A DNA stretch of 22,105 nt from Phytomonas francai (Eukaryota > Euglenozoa > Kinetoplastea > Trypanosomatida > Trypanosomatidae): the NCBI GenBank assembly GCA_001766655.1, contig MJCC01000006.1:330344-352448 (forward strand). Reading direction: 5' to 3'. Shown piece by piece: positions 8,405 to 18,014 of this stretch. Every line of letters starts with the position of its first letter. Positions within the stretch are counted from its first letter, which is position 1. The position numbers and the translations under genes were made by a program. Under the pieces are notes generated by a model, which saw nothing but the letters and a program-made list of their open reading frames with translations, was not told the origin of the DNA and ran no database searches.

Positions 8405-9115
8405 TTAATGTTGGCACCGGTTCTCCCACTCTTCACACAATGTTTTATCATAGCGAACGGGGCTGAGGGACGGCGAAAAAGACCCTGAACGGGAGGGAAA
8501 GGAAGTGGACCTCGTATGCGTCTCCTCTTTGGCGCTGATCGCAGAACGCCTAGAAAATGGATCATAAAGATCCTCTCGACCTTCCCCATTGGGAGCCTCG
8601 GACCACCGCAAGGTGCTTGGAAGAGACAAGGAAAACCTGTTGAAATTGTGGGAATTAAACAGGAGCCTTTCGCTGCCCTGAAGCTTCAGCTGAGCCGAAT
8701 ACATGCAAAGCCTCTGCGATAGCGACGCGGTGTAGTTAAAGGCAGACATCAGATTATGCTGAAAGGTGAACCGGCCTACCTCAATCGCGAGACGACGGGT
8801 GCGCTCCTGAACCAACAGCCTCTGGATCTTATAGTGGGTGATCATGGGCATCAACTGCTGCCGCACCTCCCCCGCCGTTCGGCTGCGCCATTTGACAGAG
8901 AAAGTGCCTACACTCGCCCCATTGCCGCGCATTTCATCAGCTATACGCTGTGTGGACGCGTTCAGAGTGTCTCCTCCCTCCGCCAGGGGTCCTTCAAGAA
9001 GTGGAAGCATATGATCTACAGCTTGGGCTTGGACTGGTTCAAAGTTTACGTGCACTTCCTTATAATAGCAGTTTTGAACAGAGTCATCGGTCATGAGGGA
9101 TGCACTCGTATGCAT
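8405..9115 (-). CDS. Hypothetical kinetoplastid protein, no recognised domain
   Basis: A 236-residue frame starts at ATG 9115 and ends with TAA. I recognise no family. The N-terminal 90 residues are soluble-looking and mildly acidic. About 90-165 is predicted helical, with an Arg-rich pattern (IQRLLVQERTRRLAIEVGRF) that could be a short coiled coil or protein-binding helix. The C-terminal 50 residues are Ser/Arg/Pro-rich low complexity, with many SP and SRS-type sites that could be phosphorylated. There is no signal peptide or membrane segment. Co-direction with its neighbours, ordinary coding composition, and a pyrimidine tract (about 9172-9158) with AG at 9150-9149, 34 bases before the ATG, support a real gene. 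A second in-frame Met (residue 8) is an alternative start. Confidence 0.65.
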   Translation of the reverse strand: MHTSASLMTDDSVQNCYYKEVHVNFEPVQAQAVDHMLPLLEGPLAEGGDTLNASTQRIADEMRGNGASVGTFSVKWRSRTAGEVRQQLMPMITHYKIQRLLVQERTRRLAIEVGRFTFQHNLMSAFNYTASLSQRLCMYSAQLKLQGSERLLFNSHNFNRFSLSLPSTLRWSEAPNGEGREDLYDPFSRRSAISAKEETHTRSTSFPSRSGSFSPSLSPVRYDKTLCEEWENRCQH

Positions 9116-9667
9116 GGTAATATACTAATTTCTAGTGTGAGATGCCTACTTCAATAACGAAAAGAAAGATAAATAGCCATTTAGTTTACGATTAAGAATA
9201 GAACGCACAGGAAAGGTGTGATGGGCTACAATTGTAGCACTGTCGACACAATCCATTGAAAATATTATAACGAATGGAGTTTTGTGGCGCAAGCCTCGGG
9301 AATACCCTTTAAGTGGGAGAAGTTAGCTACAATCTAAGGCAGACAACCATCTTTTTTTGTATCTTAGCCTTCATCGAAGTCATAACTTAAATGTGGAAAA
9401 GTAATTGCCTAAAAATTATTAGCGAAAAGCAAGTAACAAATAATTTAAAAAAATGATTCAAGATTCTATGAAAATATACGCATTTTTGTCAAATACGACT
9501 TCGAAATTGTCGGTTACCATTGCATTGAAACATACTACCGAAAGTGATAGTTTTGCCCTGATAACATGATTCACGTGCCCCCCTGCACTCGCACCATTAG
9601 CAATCCCCTTGAGGGCCCCCTTTTTTGTCAACAAAAATTTAGGGAGGAACGAGATGAATGCATGTTC
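9116..9667. other. Intergenic region between nuclease and hypothetical gene
   Basis: About 550 bases of AT-rich sequence. Near 9150-9172 it carries the likely splice signals of the hypothetical gene. The rest, including a small GC-richer patch at 9571-9620 just downstream of the nuclease stop, shows no ORF or RNA gene that I can support. Confidence 0.5.
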
Positions 9668-11386
9668 CTACGAGTCCAATATAGACTCATCACTTGAGAT
9701 GCAATAGTACACACGCTCATCTACGCTTTCCGCGGGCGGTGACCCCCAAGAGGAGGAGGTGCGGGTACAAGAAGTAGCGCGGTTCGTGCTGTGAAGGCAT
9801 TTAAAGTCAATACACTCAGCCGTGAGACCGTTAAGCGCTTTGAGTGGTCCTACAGCGTGAACTTCCGTAACCTCTCTGCCTTTCACAAATGGCTCCGGTA
9901 GGCGAAGCAACTCGAAAAAACAACGATCAGAGAAACGTAGTACCATGGGTATGACGTCATTTGCTGAGTTTAGTACTTCCATTACAACTTCGCCCCTCTC
10001 CCAATCATCAGGTGAGAGCAGCCGAACCATGGGCGCCGAGTCCCGCGGAGGATTGGCAATATTAGACACTGTAAATCGCAAGAGTAGTTTTTCCAGTGGA
10101 TTTAAAGCAAGTGATCCAAACGAGGTGGCAGCAATGGCATCCTCAAGTCGCTTTTTGTCCTCGAAAGGAAGGGTGAAAGTCTGGGCTCTTCGCCTAGACA
10201 GACTGCAATCAGTGCTTGCTAGCGATGCCTTGTTCAGTCGGTGATCGATCGAAGAGCAATCTTCGATGAAGAAGTCCAAGTTTGATGACGAACAGTATTG
10301 CGGATCGACACTCTCCCCCTCCCCCTCCTCCGGGCCGTCAAAGAGGAATTTGGTGACCGGATGGGCGACCATCGCGGCGATCTGGTCGACCTCGCGGAGG
10401 CCCGCGGGCCTACCGGAGGCCCCTCCCTCCATGCATGGGGGCGGAAACCTTGAAAAGAAGCCAAACCGCACCGGGTCCACCAGCGGCGCCCCCGCCGAGA
10501 GCGCAAACGGGAAGACCAGCGGCGCCACCTCCACCCGCGCGAGGTCGAAGGATGGAAATCGAAAGCGGCGATCAAGGCCCGGCGGCGGGCCGTCCCGGAC
10601 CCACGCGGCGACCGCCCGCAGCTTCGGCGCGGCCCAGGCCCAAAACGCGGGCGAGCGCCGCACCCGCCACCCGACCACCTCCCGCCCCGCGGGGCTGTCG
10701 AGAAAGACGAAGAAATCGCAGGTCTCTGCCCCGGCGATCGCCATCTGGCCCTGGACCTGGCAGAGATAGCGGTGCGGAATGCCAAACGGCGCGGCGTCCG
10801 CCCGGCCCCCGCTATAGAGCGCACGGAAGGGTGACTTGATCTCGAGCAGGCGCAGCCGCCGGCGGAGAAACACCCGCGCTCGCCCTCCCCGCGCCGCATC
10901 CCCCGGGGAGGGAATCGATACCGTCCTCGTCGAAACGGAACCCGGCTTCGACCAGGAGGCGTCATTGAGAGATGAAAAACCCCTTGGCGCGTCCTCTTGG
11001 CTGCATAAATTCACAGCCTCTTTGCCGGGCTGACTGCGCTCGAGACTGTCCCCCTCAGGTGTCACCTCCTCCGACTCCCAGTAGAAAACGCGCCCATCGG
11101 GCGAGCAACCGAGAAGTTTGTCCTCTGTTAGGAAAAAGCCACCGTCGTGCACTTTTTGCCCGGTTAACAGCTCGTACAGTGCCCTCGCTTTCGGCTCCGT
11201 CCGAATGCCATGTTCAGTACACGCGTTTCCGCAAAACTCCTGCGCGGTTCCAACAATATTTCGTAAGTAGTCGACATAGTCCGATACGCATCCGCAGTAG
11301 CCAAGCGCCATACCGAATTGTGAAGCCGAAATACCATATGGGGTGGTCCGCTTCCATCGTGACTTAGCGACCTGCTGCTGCTGCAT
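9668..11386 (-). CDS. YqaJ-type (lambda exonuclease-like) PD-(D/E)XK nuclease protein
   Basis: The N-terminal ~265 of 572 residues match the YqaJ/lambda-exonuclease fold, metal-dependent nucleases that resect or cut DNA in recombination and repair. The ordered motifs are visible: ISASQFGMALG (19-29, like ITASR), RTEPKARALYE (62-72, Glu64), LGCSPDG (92-98, catalytic Asp97), LEIKSP (181-186, catalytic Glu182 and Lys184) and CQVQGQM (209-215, Gln motif). About 70 extra Ser/Pro/Gly-rich residues sit between the SPDG and EIK motifs. The C-terminal ~290 residues match nothing I know and may be a partner or targeting domain. The segment coding for about residues 152-355 is far richer in GC than either end. 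All active-site residues are present, so it is probably active. Substrate and compartment (nucleus or kinetoplast) cannot be told from sequence. Confidence 0.8.
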   Translation of the reverse strand: MQQQQVAKSRWKRTTPYGISASQFGMALGYCGCVSDYVDYLRNIVGTAQEFCGNACTEHGIRTEPKARALYELLTGQKVHDGGFFLTEDKLLGCSPDGRVFYWESEEVTPEGDSLERSQPGKEAVNLCSQEDAPRGFSSLNDASWSKPGSVSTRTVSIPSPGDAARGGRARVFLRRRLRLLEIKSPFRALYSGGRADAAPFGIPHRYLCQVQGQMAIAGAETCDFFVFLDSPAGREVVGWRVRRSPAFWAWAAPKLRAVAAWVRDGPPPGLDRRFRFPSFDLARVEVAPLVFPFALSAGAPLVDPVRFGFFSRFPPPCMEGGASGRPAGLREVDQIAAMVAHPVTKFLFDGPEEGEGESVDPQYCSSSNLDFFIEDCSSIDHRLNKASLASTDCSLSRRRAQTFTLPFEDKKRLEDAIAATSFGSLALNPLEKLLLRFTVSNIANPPRDSAPMVRLLSPDDWERGEVVMEVLNSANDVIPMVLRFSDRCFFELLRLPEPFVKGREVTEVHAVGPLKALNGLTAECIDFKCLHSTNRATSCTRTSSSWGSPPAESVDERVYYCISSDESILDS

Positions 11387-12248
11387 CTAACGTCTGCCAA
11401 TCATGAAAATAGGCAAAATGAAATTCTATATGTGTGGGTGGGTGAGGAAATTTAATAGAAAATCGAACCTGTACGTATTCATCTATCTATAAGTAGATGT
11501 ATAAAAATAAGGCCCTATGTATCTATTAGAAGTAAACAAGTGAGAAAAAACCTCTACAAATGCTTAGACTTCCAAACTGGTGTAGCAATATACACGCAAA
11601 AAAAAAAAGATTAAATGCGCTAAAAGCAAAAGACACAAAAAGTACGGGGTTGTTTCGATTCTGAAGCCTCATGCATCGAATCGCTTCACAAGTCTGCCAT
11701 TCTCCTCCACACACTGGAACTTTACAAAAAGAATCACGCTCAAAAACTGATACTCTCTCAATAACATTCCCTCACACTTGAAACAAGAAGCGGAAAAAAA
11801 GGCTTGCCGTTTTTTGATTAGGAGAAAAAATGGAATAATAAGCACCCTTAATATTACCTGAAATACTCAAGCTGATAAACACTTTTGGCTATCCTTGCGT
11901 TATCCCACTTCCCCCTCAACGGTATTAGTAAATTAGCCCATACACTCAGAAGTCATACCATTTCCCTACATCGGAATCTATCTATCTGAAACCTCAAAGA
12001 GTCGTCGCACCTCTGTACTAGTTCTCTTGACTCCAAAAAGTGAATTCAAATCGTGTCCTAATCTTTTCTATAATCCACGAAAAGACAACACCAGCTTTAA
12101 CCCCAAGGAAGAAACGAAGCCAATCACAGAAGCCTCGGTATGATACGCGTCACCATCGCTACCTAAGAAAGAGTTGCGTCACCATATTTATCGCGTACAA
12201 AACTACTTATACCTATCTAGCTATTTATATAGATAAGTAGATATGCGA

Positions 12249-12262
12249 CCCCCCCCCCCCCC
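12249..12262. repeat. Poly-C homopolymer tract (14 C)
   Basis: Fourteen consecutive C bases stand in otherwise AT-rich intergenic DNA, poly-G on the transcribed-sense strand. The length could vary by slippage or sequencing error. Confidence 0.85.
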
Positions 12263-12745
12263 TTCAAATTAAGCAGATCATAGTAAATCATACTCAAAGC
12301 AAGAGAGACGTCTGGGTATTTTTGTGTCGTGTGAAAAAGTGAAATAGAGCTGGCACTGACGAGCTAATCTTTTCCACTATGACTACGATACAAAGCAAGC
12401 AGAATATATTAAAGCACAAAAAGTACTTGCACGGCACCATAGGCTTTCGTATCTTTGAAGGAATTAAAACATTTTGCGATCTAGGATAATAACTTTATTG
12501 CACGTTTTCTGTTTTATGCTAGTTCATAGGAACAAAAAACATGACTCGAAAAAAGGAATAACGGAAAAAGAAGGGAATAAATGACATTCAGTGTATATCT
12601 TTGAAACTGATGTTTCCCATTGTTGTTTGTCTGGAAAATAATAGCGTCTGAGGATCACCCCAACCTTATATCCCTCTCGAAAAGCAATATAATCGGTTCA
12701 TATATTACTCCTAAAATTTTTAAAAATGATAGCTGTGTGCGCTTT

Positions 12746-12758
12746 CCCCCCCCCCCCC
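12746..12758. repeat. Poly-C homopolymer tract (13 C)
   Basis: Thirteen consecutive C bases, about 480 bases from the first C run and in the same orientation, again isolated in AT-rich sequence. Confidence 0.85.
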
Positions 12759-13621
12759 TAATTATCTGCATAATAAACACAAATAAAACTAAGTTACCGA
12801 TAGATAGATAACTATCCCCTTCTAAAAACTCTATAAAATATTTCTATTGATATTTTTCATTATTATTATTATTTTGAGTAAACAGTTTCTGTCGTGGAAA
12901 CATAAATCTAAAGTAGATTGATCTGAAGGAATCATAGTGCATCTAAAAAAAACCGAAAGATAGTGTGGATAGTAAATAGTTCTCCATGTAGAGCAGGAAA
13001 TAGAACGCGAATAGACTAGCCTGTCATAAAGAGAAACTAGGAAAAACAACGGTGATATTAATCGAAATAAATAAATACTGCGTTGAAGCATTATAAAACA
13101 AGTATATACTCGAAAAATGAATTTTTTGAAATACTTTTCATATTCTTTTTTTCAGAATACAGTCTTCACGTAATATGTTTTCCCCCTGGCTAATGTTGGT
13201 GATGTGCTTTCTTGTGTATGAGGATGTAAAAGCGTATTTCAAAACACACTTCAAGAAAGATCATCATTATTATTTTTTTCATAAAAAAAAGAATGTGAAA
13301 GGTAAGCATTATATAAACACAAAATTTGTAAATCGTAGCATCAATAGATAAGTAATAGGCATAAAAAGTGTAGAAACTAAGGATCCTCGTCGCTATAAGT
13401 CAATGAAAGCTGGTATAGATAGATAGATATTAGAAAACGCTGAGGAAAGGGAAGGGAGGGAGGGAAAGTAGATTTGAAAGTTACGCTAATTCGCGCTCAA
13501 CAAAAAGGTGACTATAAAATAAACACATTTCCATTCTTTCCTTGTCTATGAACTAGTCCTTATATGCAGATTATATCTTTGGCTCTGTCTTTTGTGAAGG
13601 ATTTTATGATTTTGTGTCGTT

Positions 13622-14809
13622 TTAATGAGGTGGAATCCGCAATCCACTCGTCCGGTATTGAATCTTATCACTTTTCGACATTGCGCCTTCTGGGATCACA
13701 TTTTTAACACAATTATTAACATTCTCCATCCAAATCCGAGCATTGAAAATTCGGAACAATTCCTTGTTGAGGTCTCGAAAGTCGATAGATCGGTTCGCTT
13801 CAAAGTAGAAACTTATTTTCGTCCCATCAAACTGGTATTCACAATCCATGACGATCATATCGAGATTGAGTTTTTGCACCAGCTCGCGGCAGGTCTTGAG
13901 GGCCAACCGCTCCTTGCTAGCCTGGTCGGCATAGAGTTGGTGGACCTCCTCCGTTGTGGCCTCCCGTAGGACGGCCATGAGGTCGCCCTTCATCCGCGTG
14001 ATCGGGATCGGGTTGCCGTCCATCGTCTGCAGCGTGCCCTCTTCAAAACCAGCGAGAGCCGGGTTCCACACCCCGCACTGCACAACAAGCCCGCAGTCGT
14101 AGCCGCGGTCGCCAGGGACGATCACGTAGGTGCCGGGGTCCAGAGCACCCTCGGACAGACACTGCTGCATCCGCTGCCGTTTGAACTCCACGACGACGAT
14201 CCAGCAGCTCACCGAGGGTGGCCAGGCCATGCTGCCGTAAGAGAACTTCGACTTGGACAGGGGCCGCCGGCTTGGGGTCGCGGCCGGCCGTCGGCCCACG
14301 CTCACCGGGGTCGAGCTGAGCAAGCCGCCGAGGCTGGGGCCGTTGGGCAGCTGAAAAATCGTCAACGGGCGTCCTTCCGCCTCTTTTTCCGCTGGTGTCA
14401 AAGCTTGCTCCACAGGGTGCGCTTTACGCACAACGAGCGGTTCCTGCTCGCCGTGCAGTACGCGGGCCTCCGCAAGCAACGCCTCCACCTCCCACATTTT
14501 CCTCCACACAGCGTCTATCCTGGCGTCGTTTGACAGGGGCGCGCGTGTCGCCGTCCAAGCCGACATGCCCTGGATGAGTCGGAGAAGGCGCTCATAAACT
14601 CCTGTCAACTCGGCGGATGCCTCATCAGGGGAGATCGGCATCCCCACGGCGTCCTCCTTCTCCGTGATAGAGGAACGCGGGAGGGGCAATGCGAACAGCA
14701 ACGCATCTAGCATCGCCTTATCTGGCTTCTCCCGTTGGCTAGGTGAGATCGAGGGCAGTGCCGATATCTTCGCGTGGCCGTTTGTTACATCTTTTAGTAT
14801 GGTGCTCAT
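13622..14809 (-). CDS. PSP1 C-terminal-domain protein, RBP45/RBP33-like mRNA-binding factor
   Basis: Of 395 residues, about 205-365 match the PSP1 domain found in bacterial YaaT/RicT and in kinetoplastid proteins. Recognisable blocks are the VVVEFKRQRM start (205-214), PGTYVIVPGDRGYDCGLV (225-242), REATTEEV (282-289), the LDMIVMDCEYQFDGTKISFY strand region (316-335) and SIDFRDLNKEL (341-351). In Crithidia, the PSP1 proteins RBP45 and RBP33 are subunits of cycling sequence binding protein II, which binds mRNAs that cycle with the cell division cycle; the length here is close to RBP45. The N-terminal 200 residues are poorly conserved and Ser/Pro/Arg-rich towards the domain. Other kinetoplastid PSP1 proteins exist, so the exact orthologue is open. 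Role in mRNA binding is inferred from the family. Confidence 0.8.
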   Translation of the reverse strand: MSTILKDVTNGHAKISALPSISPSQREKPDKAMLDALLFALPLPRSSITEKEDAVGMPISPDEASAELTGVYERLLRLIQGMSAWTATRAPLSNDARIDAVWRKMWEVEALLAEARVLHGEQEPLVVRKAHPVEQALTPAEKEAEGRPLTIFQLPNGPSLGGLLSSTPVSVGRRPAATPSRRPLSKSKFSYGSMAWPPSVSCWIVVVEFKRQRMQQCLSEGALDPGTYVIVPGDRGYDCGLVVQCGVWNPALAGFEEGTLQTMDGNPIPITRMKGDLMAVLREATTEEVHQLYADQASKERLALKTCRELVQKLNLDMIVMDCEYQFDGTKISFYFEANRSIDFRDLNKELFRIFNARIWMENVNNCVKNVIPEGAMSKSDKIQYRTSGLRIPPH

Positions 14810-14867
14810 TGAACAGATACGATCAAGATGAATGCCGCCTTTTCAGTATGCTTCCTATATCTCTGTC

Positions 14868-14898
<31 letters not shown>

Positions 14899-15352
14899 GT
14901 TGGGTAGGTGGGTGAGTGTGTCTGTATGTATATGTAAGCGTATATGTGAATATGGATTATACGACTTCATGCAACCAGAAAGGGAAAGAAGGTAATGCTG
15001 ATAGTTGAGTCATAGTAACTTGATTCAATTACTAGGTCCTTCATGTTGAAAGGAAGGATAATCAGTTCTCAAAAGAAGTGCTCCTGATAAACAAGGTGAA
15101 AACTCAAGAAAACAGGTAGAATGCGGCAAACTATGCGTAAACGCAGAGACTAATAGCACATCTCTTCGGTTTGAATTGTAATGAACAAAAATGTCACTGA
15201 CACTTTAAAATACTCTCCCTTGACCTTAGCATGAGACAATGCAAAATATCTGAGATGATTAGGAGGTCCCACGACCGGATGAAGATATTGTTGCAACAGT
15301 TACTATATTCGAAATCACTCAAGATTTATTCTTGCTTCTTTAGTAAAACAGC
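14810..15352. other. Intergenic region between CLU-family and PSP1 genes
   Basis: About 540 bases, with a TA microsatellite and a GT-rich stretch following it (14898-14950 on the plus strand). A pyrimidine-rich patch on the coding strand near 14992-14978 could serve splicing of the PSP1 gene. No ORF or RNA gene is apparent. Confidence 0.45.
14871..14897. repeat. TA microsatellite
   Basis: Twenty-seven bases of alternating T and A in the probable leader region of the PSP1 gene, about 60 bases upstream of its ATG. Confidence 0.9.
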
Positions 15353-18013
15353 TCACCTCGCGTAGTCTGCGTCCAATTTAATCAGATAATTTGGTTGAAG
15401 CCTTTCTTCTATACCATTTGGTGCGTACCCGATCCAGAAAACCAAGAGGCGTTCCAACACTGACGAAATAGCAGACGCAGTCTCTTCTTGATACTCTGGA
15501 GGCCTCTGTAAGGGCATTCGATACACCTTAACACGTGGACTGATGGCTTCAATTTCAATAAAAGGCTTTGTTCGTGGATTCAATGATCCCACCTCAACCT
15601 CTGTCAAGGCCCCCCGTCCTGGTGAAAGAAAGCAAGATAATGAAAAAAAACTTTCCTTGGATAAACGCACACCGGAGAGCTGACTAAAACGTTCCAACAA
15701 CAACTCTACCGAAAGGGAAGCAGAAGAGAAAGGTGACACGACCCCTGGAAATGAATGTCTGATCTGCGGGCCCAACTTCTCGCTCCAAAATCGCTCCGCC
15801 GCGTACCCGCTCGGGCTCAAGAGCTCTATGAGAAATTCTTCCAACACAGCACGGGCAGACTGCGGAGTCAGGGCCGTGCGCAAGCGACCGGACAAAATCT
15901 TTCTTGCAGCCCTCGCAACCATCTCAACCTCCAAATAGGGTCCTATAACGGGGCACGATGCTCGTGGAAGTCGGTAATACACGAAGCCCAAATAACGAAG
16001 GTTGAGGCCGTTTGCATGCATTAGCGATGCGATCGAAGGCTCCAGCTCTAGTGCGTCTGCGCCCCGCGCCACCCCGCCGCATTGCACCGCATCCGAGAAG
16101 TCCACGAGATCCGCTATCGTGCAAAGGCTCGGATGCTTAGCCTTCCTCGAGAAAGACGCGTGCGCCTCCTTCCGTTCGTTCAAGCGGTCTAGCCCGTCTA
16201 CCATGCGCGCCATATAGCAATGTGTGCAGATGCGGCAGCACCGGTCTTCGTGGCGGCATACAAGGAGTCGCATCTCGTTCTCCAGTGCCTTCCCGCAGAG
16301 GCGGCATTCTCTAACAGGAAGTGCGGGAGAATCAACCGGGAGCATCAAGCCCAGCATCCCAGCCACCGTCGTGATACCATCCGTTCGGACGAAATCGCTG
16401 AGTTCGCGCAAGCACTCGACATCCTGCACGGTGCTCGCGCCTTCCACATACCAGTCCGGGTTAATTGGCTGTGGATGACGAAGAAGGAGCTCTGCGCGGA
16501 GGCGCTCTGTAGCCAGGTACCAGAGCCCAGAGGCCGTGGACCCCGGATTCAATTCCCCGCCGACTGAAGAACTAGAGATGGGCCCGCTCGTCCCGGAAAA
16601 GGAAAGAGCAGCACTGCATGGCAACACCCGAGACCCATTTAGTAGATACAAGCGCCGATCCTTGCCAGCGTAGAGCTCGATGTCGACCGAAAGGGCCACC
16701 TCCGACGTACATACGCCGGGGCTCCGCTGCGGTACGCTGGTGGGATCCGCGGAGGCATTCCCACACGGATCCTGTATCTGCACAGTGTGTGGGCTCAAGT
16801 TGAGCGACGCGGCAAGGCGCTTGGTTAGTGTGTCGAGGAGCTCGACCTTTTCCGCATACGCACCACCCTGCAATGGTGCATACACACAGTCGGCGGTGGT
16901 AAGCGGTGGGATAGCGCAGACAAGCAGCCTGTACCCCCCGAACTCGGCCAATGCATACAAAGGGATGCTTACCAAGCAATTGCTCGACGTCGCACCCAGG
17001 GATAGGTACTCGTAGCTCTGGAAAATGTTTTTGGCAGCCTTGCGTGCGTTGGCCTCACCACCGTAAGATGACTGTGAAGTGTCAGTGCTCACCTTTATGC
17101 ACAAATCATTATAATAGAATATGTTGATGTGAGTGGGGTGCCGCCGAAGGCAACGCGACTCTGGGGGCCTCTCGGTGTCCCTTACGAACTCAACAGCCAC
17201 GTTCTCAACAGTTGTATGGAACTCTAATAGGAGCCTCTCCAGACGACCCCGTGGCGACCCCCACTCCTTCCACTCTTCCTTCTCCATCTCAGCCGAAGGG
17301 ACGCCTTTCCCGCCGCTTTTCGCCTCGAAGGGCTCGTACAAGGCAGCCTCAACCGCCTCCTGGTAGCGGTGATTCCAATGCCTCGCCGCATCCTCGCCAG
17401 GCACCGCCAGCGCACCCCAGTAGTACTCAGCCAACGCCGCATCCGACAAAAACCCCTCGTCGCTCCCCGCCACCCATGGGATCAGGTCAGGAATCCCCAC
17501 ACCATCCCCACAAGAACCTCTTCCCCCCACCTCTGCCTCCGGGACGCCTCCGACAGCCTCCCACGCGGAGGTGGGGGCGCCCGGCTCGCGCGTGGGCGTG
17601 TCTAGCGCGGCCCACGCCAACGCGCCGTCCTCGGCCATGGGGGTCGCGAACCAATTGCCGAAAAAGGGGTCCCGATAGCGCGCCCTCTCCAGGACCACCG
17701 TCCCCTCCTCGACCGCGCCGACGACCTCGCCGAGCGGGCCCGCAAAGAGACACGTCGGCCGCGACGCCCTCCAAAAGAAAGGAGCTTGCGGACGGGGCGG
17801 GGTTGAAGTCCGTGAATTTCGGCGCCCCCTTCTGAGCCGCACCAGTGGCCACGGCGTCGGGGTTGGGAGGGAGGGCCCACCGTTCACCGCTTTGTCTGGC
17901 TCAAGGTGTCCAGTACCCCCTGAAGCAGTCCCCCTCCGTCTGTTGAGTCTCGCATCCATATCAGGCGTTATGCTCATCTCTTCAGATGCAGCAGGTTTAA
18001 GTTGAAATGACAT
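15353..18013 (-). CDS. CLU-domain family protein (clustered-mitochondria-like)
   Basis: An 886-residue protein whose central half resembles the CLU domain of CLU/CLUH proteins, which bind mRNAs for mitochondrial proteins and affect mitochondrial distribution. Supporting blocks are YGGEANARKAAKNIFQSYEYL-like sequence (317-337), GKDRRLYLLNGSRVLP (450-465, compare G-DGRYYLLD-RVFPP of CLU) and ANGLNLRYLGFV (667-678, compare HGINMRYLG) with EMVARAARKIL (697-707). The N-terminal 260 residues are low complexity and very GC-rich in DNA. A cysteine cluster at 570-599 (C570, C573, C586, C592, C593, C596, C599) could bind zinc and is not part of CLU as I know it. No TPR array is obvious at the C-terminus, and the protein is shorter than animal CLU (about 1300 residues). 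The family is likely; the cellular role is inferred. Confidence 0.65.
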   Translation of the reverse strand: MSFQLKPAASEEMSITPDMDARLNRRRGTASGGTGHLEPDKAVNGGPSLPTPTPWPLVRLRRGRRNSRTSTPPRPQAPFFWRASRPTCLFAGPLGEVVGAVEEGTVVLERARYRDPFFGNWFATPMAEDGALAWAALDTPTREPGAPTSAWEAVGGVPEAEVGGRGSCGDGVGIPDLIPWVAGSDEGFLSDAALAEYYWGALAVPGEDAARHWNHRYQEAVEAALYEPFEAKSGGKGVPSAEMEKEEWKEWGSPRGRLERLLLEFHTTVENVAVEFVRDTERPPESRCLRRHPTHINIFYYNDLCIKVSTDTSQSSYGGEANARKAAKNIFQSYEYLSLGATSSNCLVSIPLYALAEFGGYRLLVCAIPPLTTADCVYAPLQGGAYAEKVELLDTLTKRLAASLNLSPHTVQIQDPCGNASADPTSVPQRSPGVCTSEVALSVDIELYAGKDRRLYLLNGSRVLPCSAALSFSGTSGPISSSSVGGELNPGSTASGLWYLATERLRAELLLRHPQPINPDWYVEGASTVQDVECLRELSDFVRTDGITTVAGMLGLMLPVDSPALPVRECRLCGKALENEMRLLVCRHEDRCCRICTHCYMARMVDGLDRLNERKEAHASFSRKAKHPSLCTIADLVDFSDAVQCGGVARGADALELEPSIASLMHANGLNLRYLGFVYYRLPRASCPVIGPYLEVEMVARAARKILSGRLRTALTPQSARAVLEEFLIELLSPSGYAAERFWSEKLGPQIRHSFPGVVSPFSSASLSVELLLERFSQLSGVRLSKESFFSLSCFLSPGRGALTEVEVGSLNPRTKPFIEIEAISPRVKVYRMPLQRPPEYQEETASAISSVLERLLVFWIGYAPNGIEERLQPNYLIKLDADYAR

Positions 18014-18014
18014 T

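Larger units (their letters stand above)
11387..13621. other. 2.2-kb gene-free AT-rich region with two poly-C tracts
   Basis: This is the longest gap in the window. It contains pure C runs at 12249-12262 and 12746-12758, ATT and GATA-type microrepeats (near 12855-12875 and 13417-13430), and many A/T runs. Minus-strand frames such as 12831-13091 (86 codons with ATG) are hydrophobic only because the DNA is T-rich, and are not called. I see no tRNA boxes or snRNA signatures. Genes on both sides point the same way, so there is no strand switch. Confidence 0.5.

Noticed and set aside
8173..8466. 97-codon plus-strand ATG frame
   Set aside because: It opposes the unit, overlaps the end of the 236-residue gene, and its composition is not gene-like.
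12831..13091. 86-codon minus-strand ATG frame in the 2.2-kb gap
   Set aside because: The direction is right, but hydrophobicity follows from T-rich DNA, codon composition differs from the real genes, and no clear splice signal precedes it.
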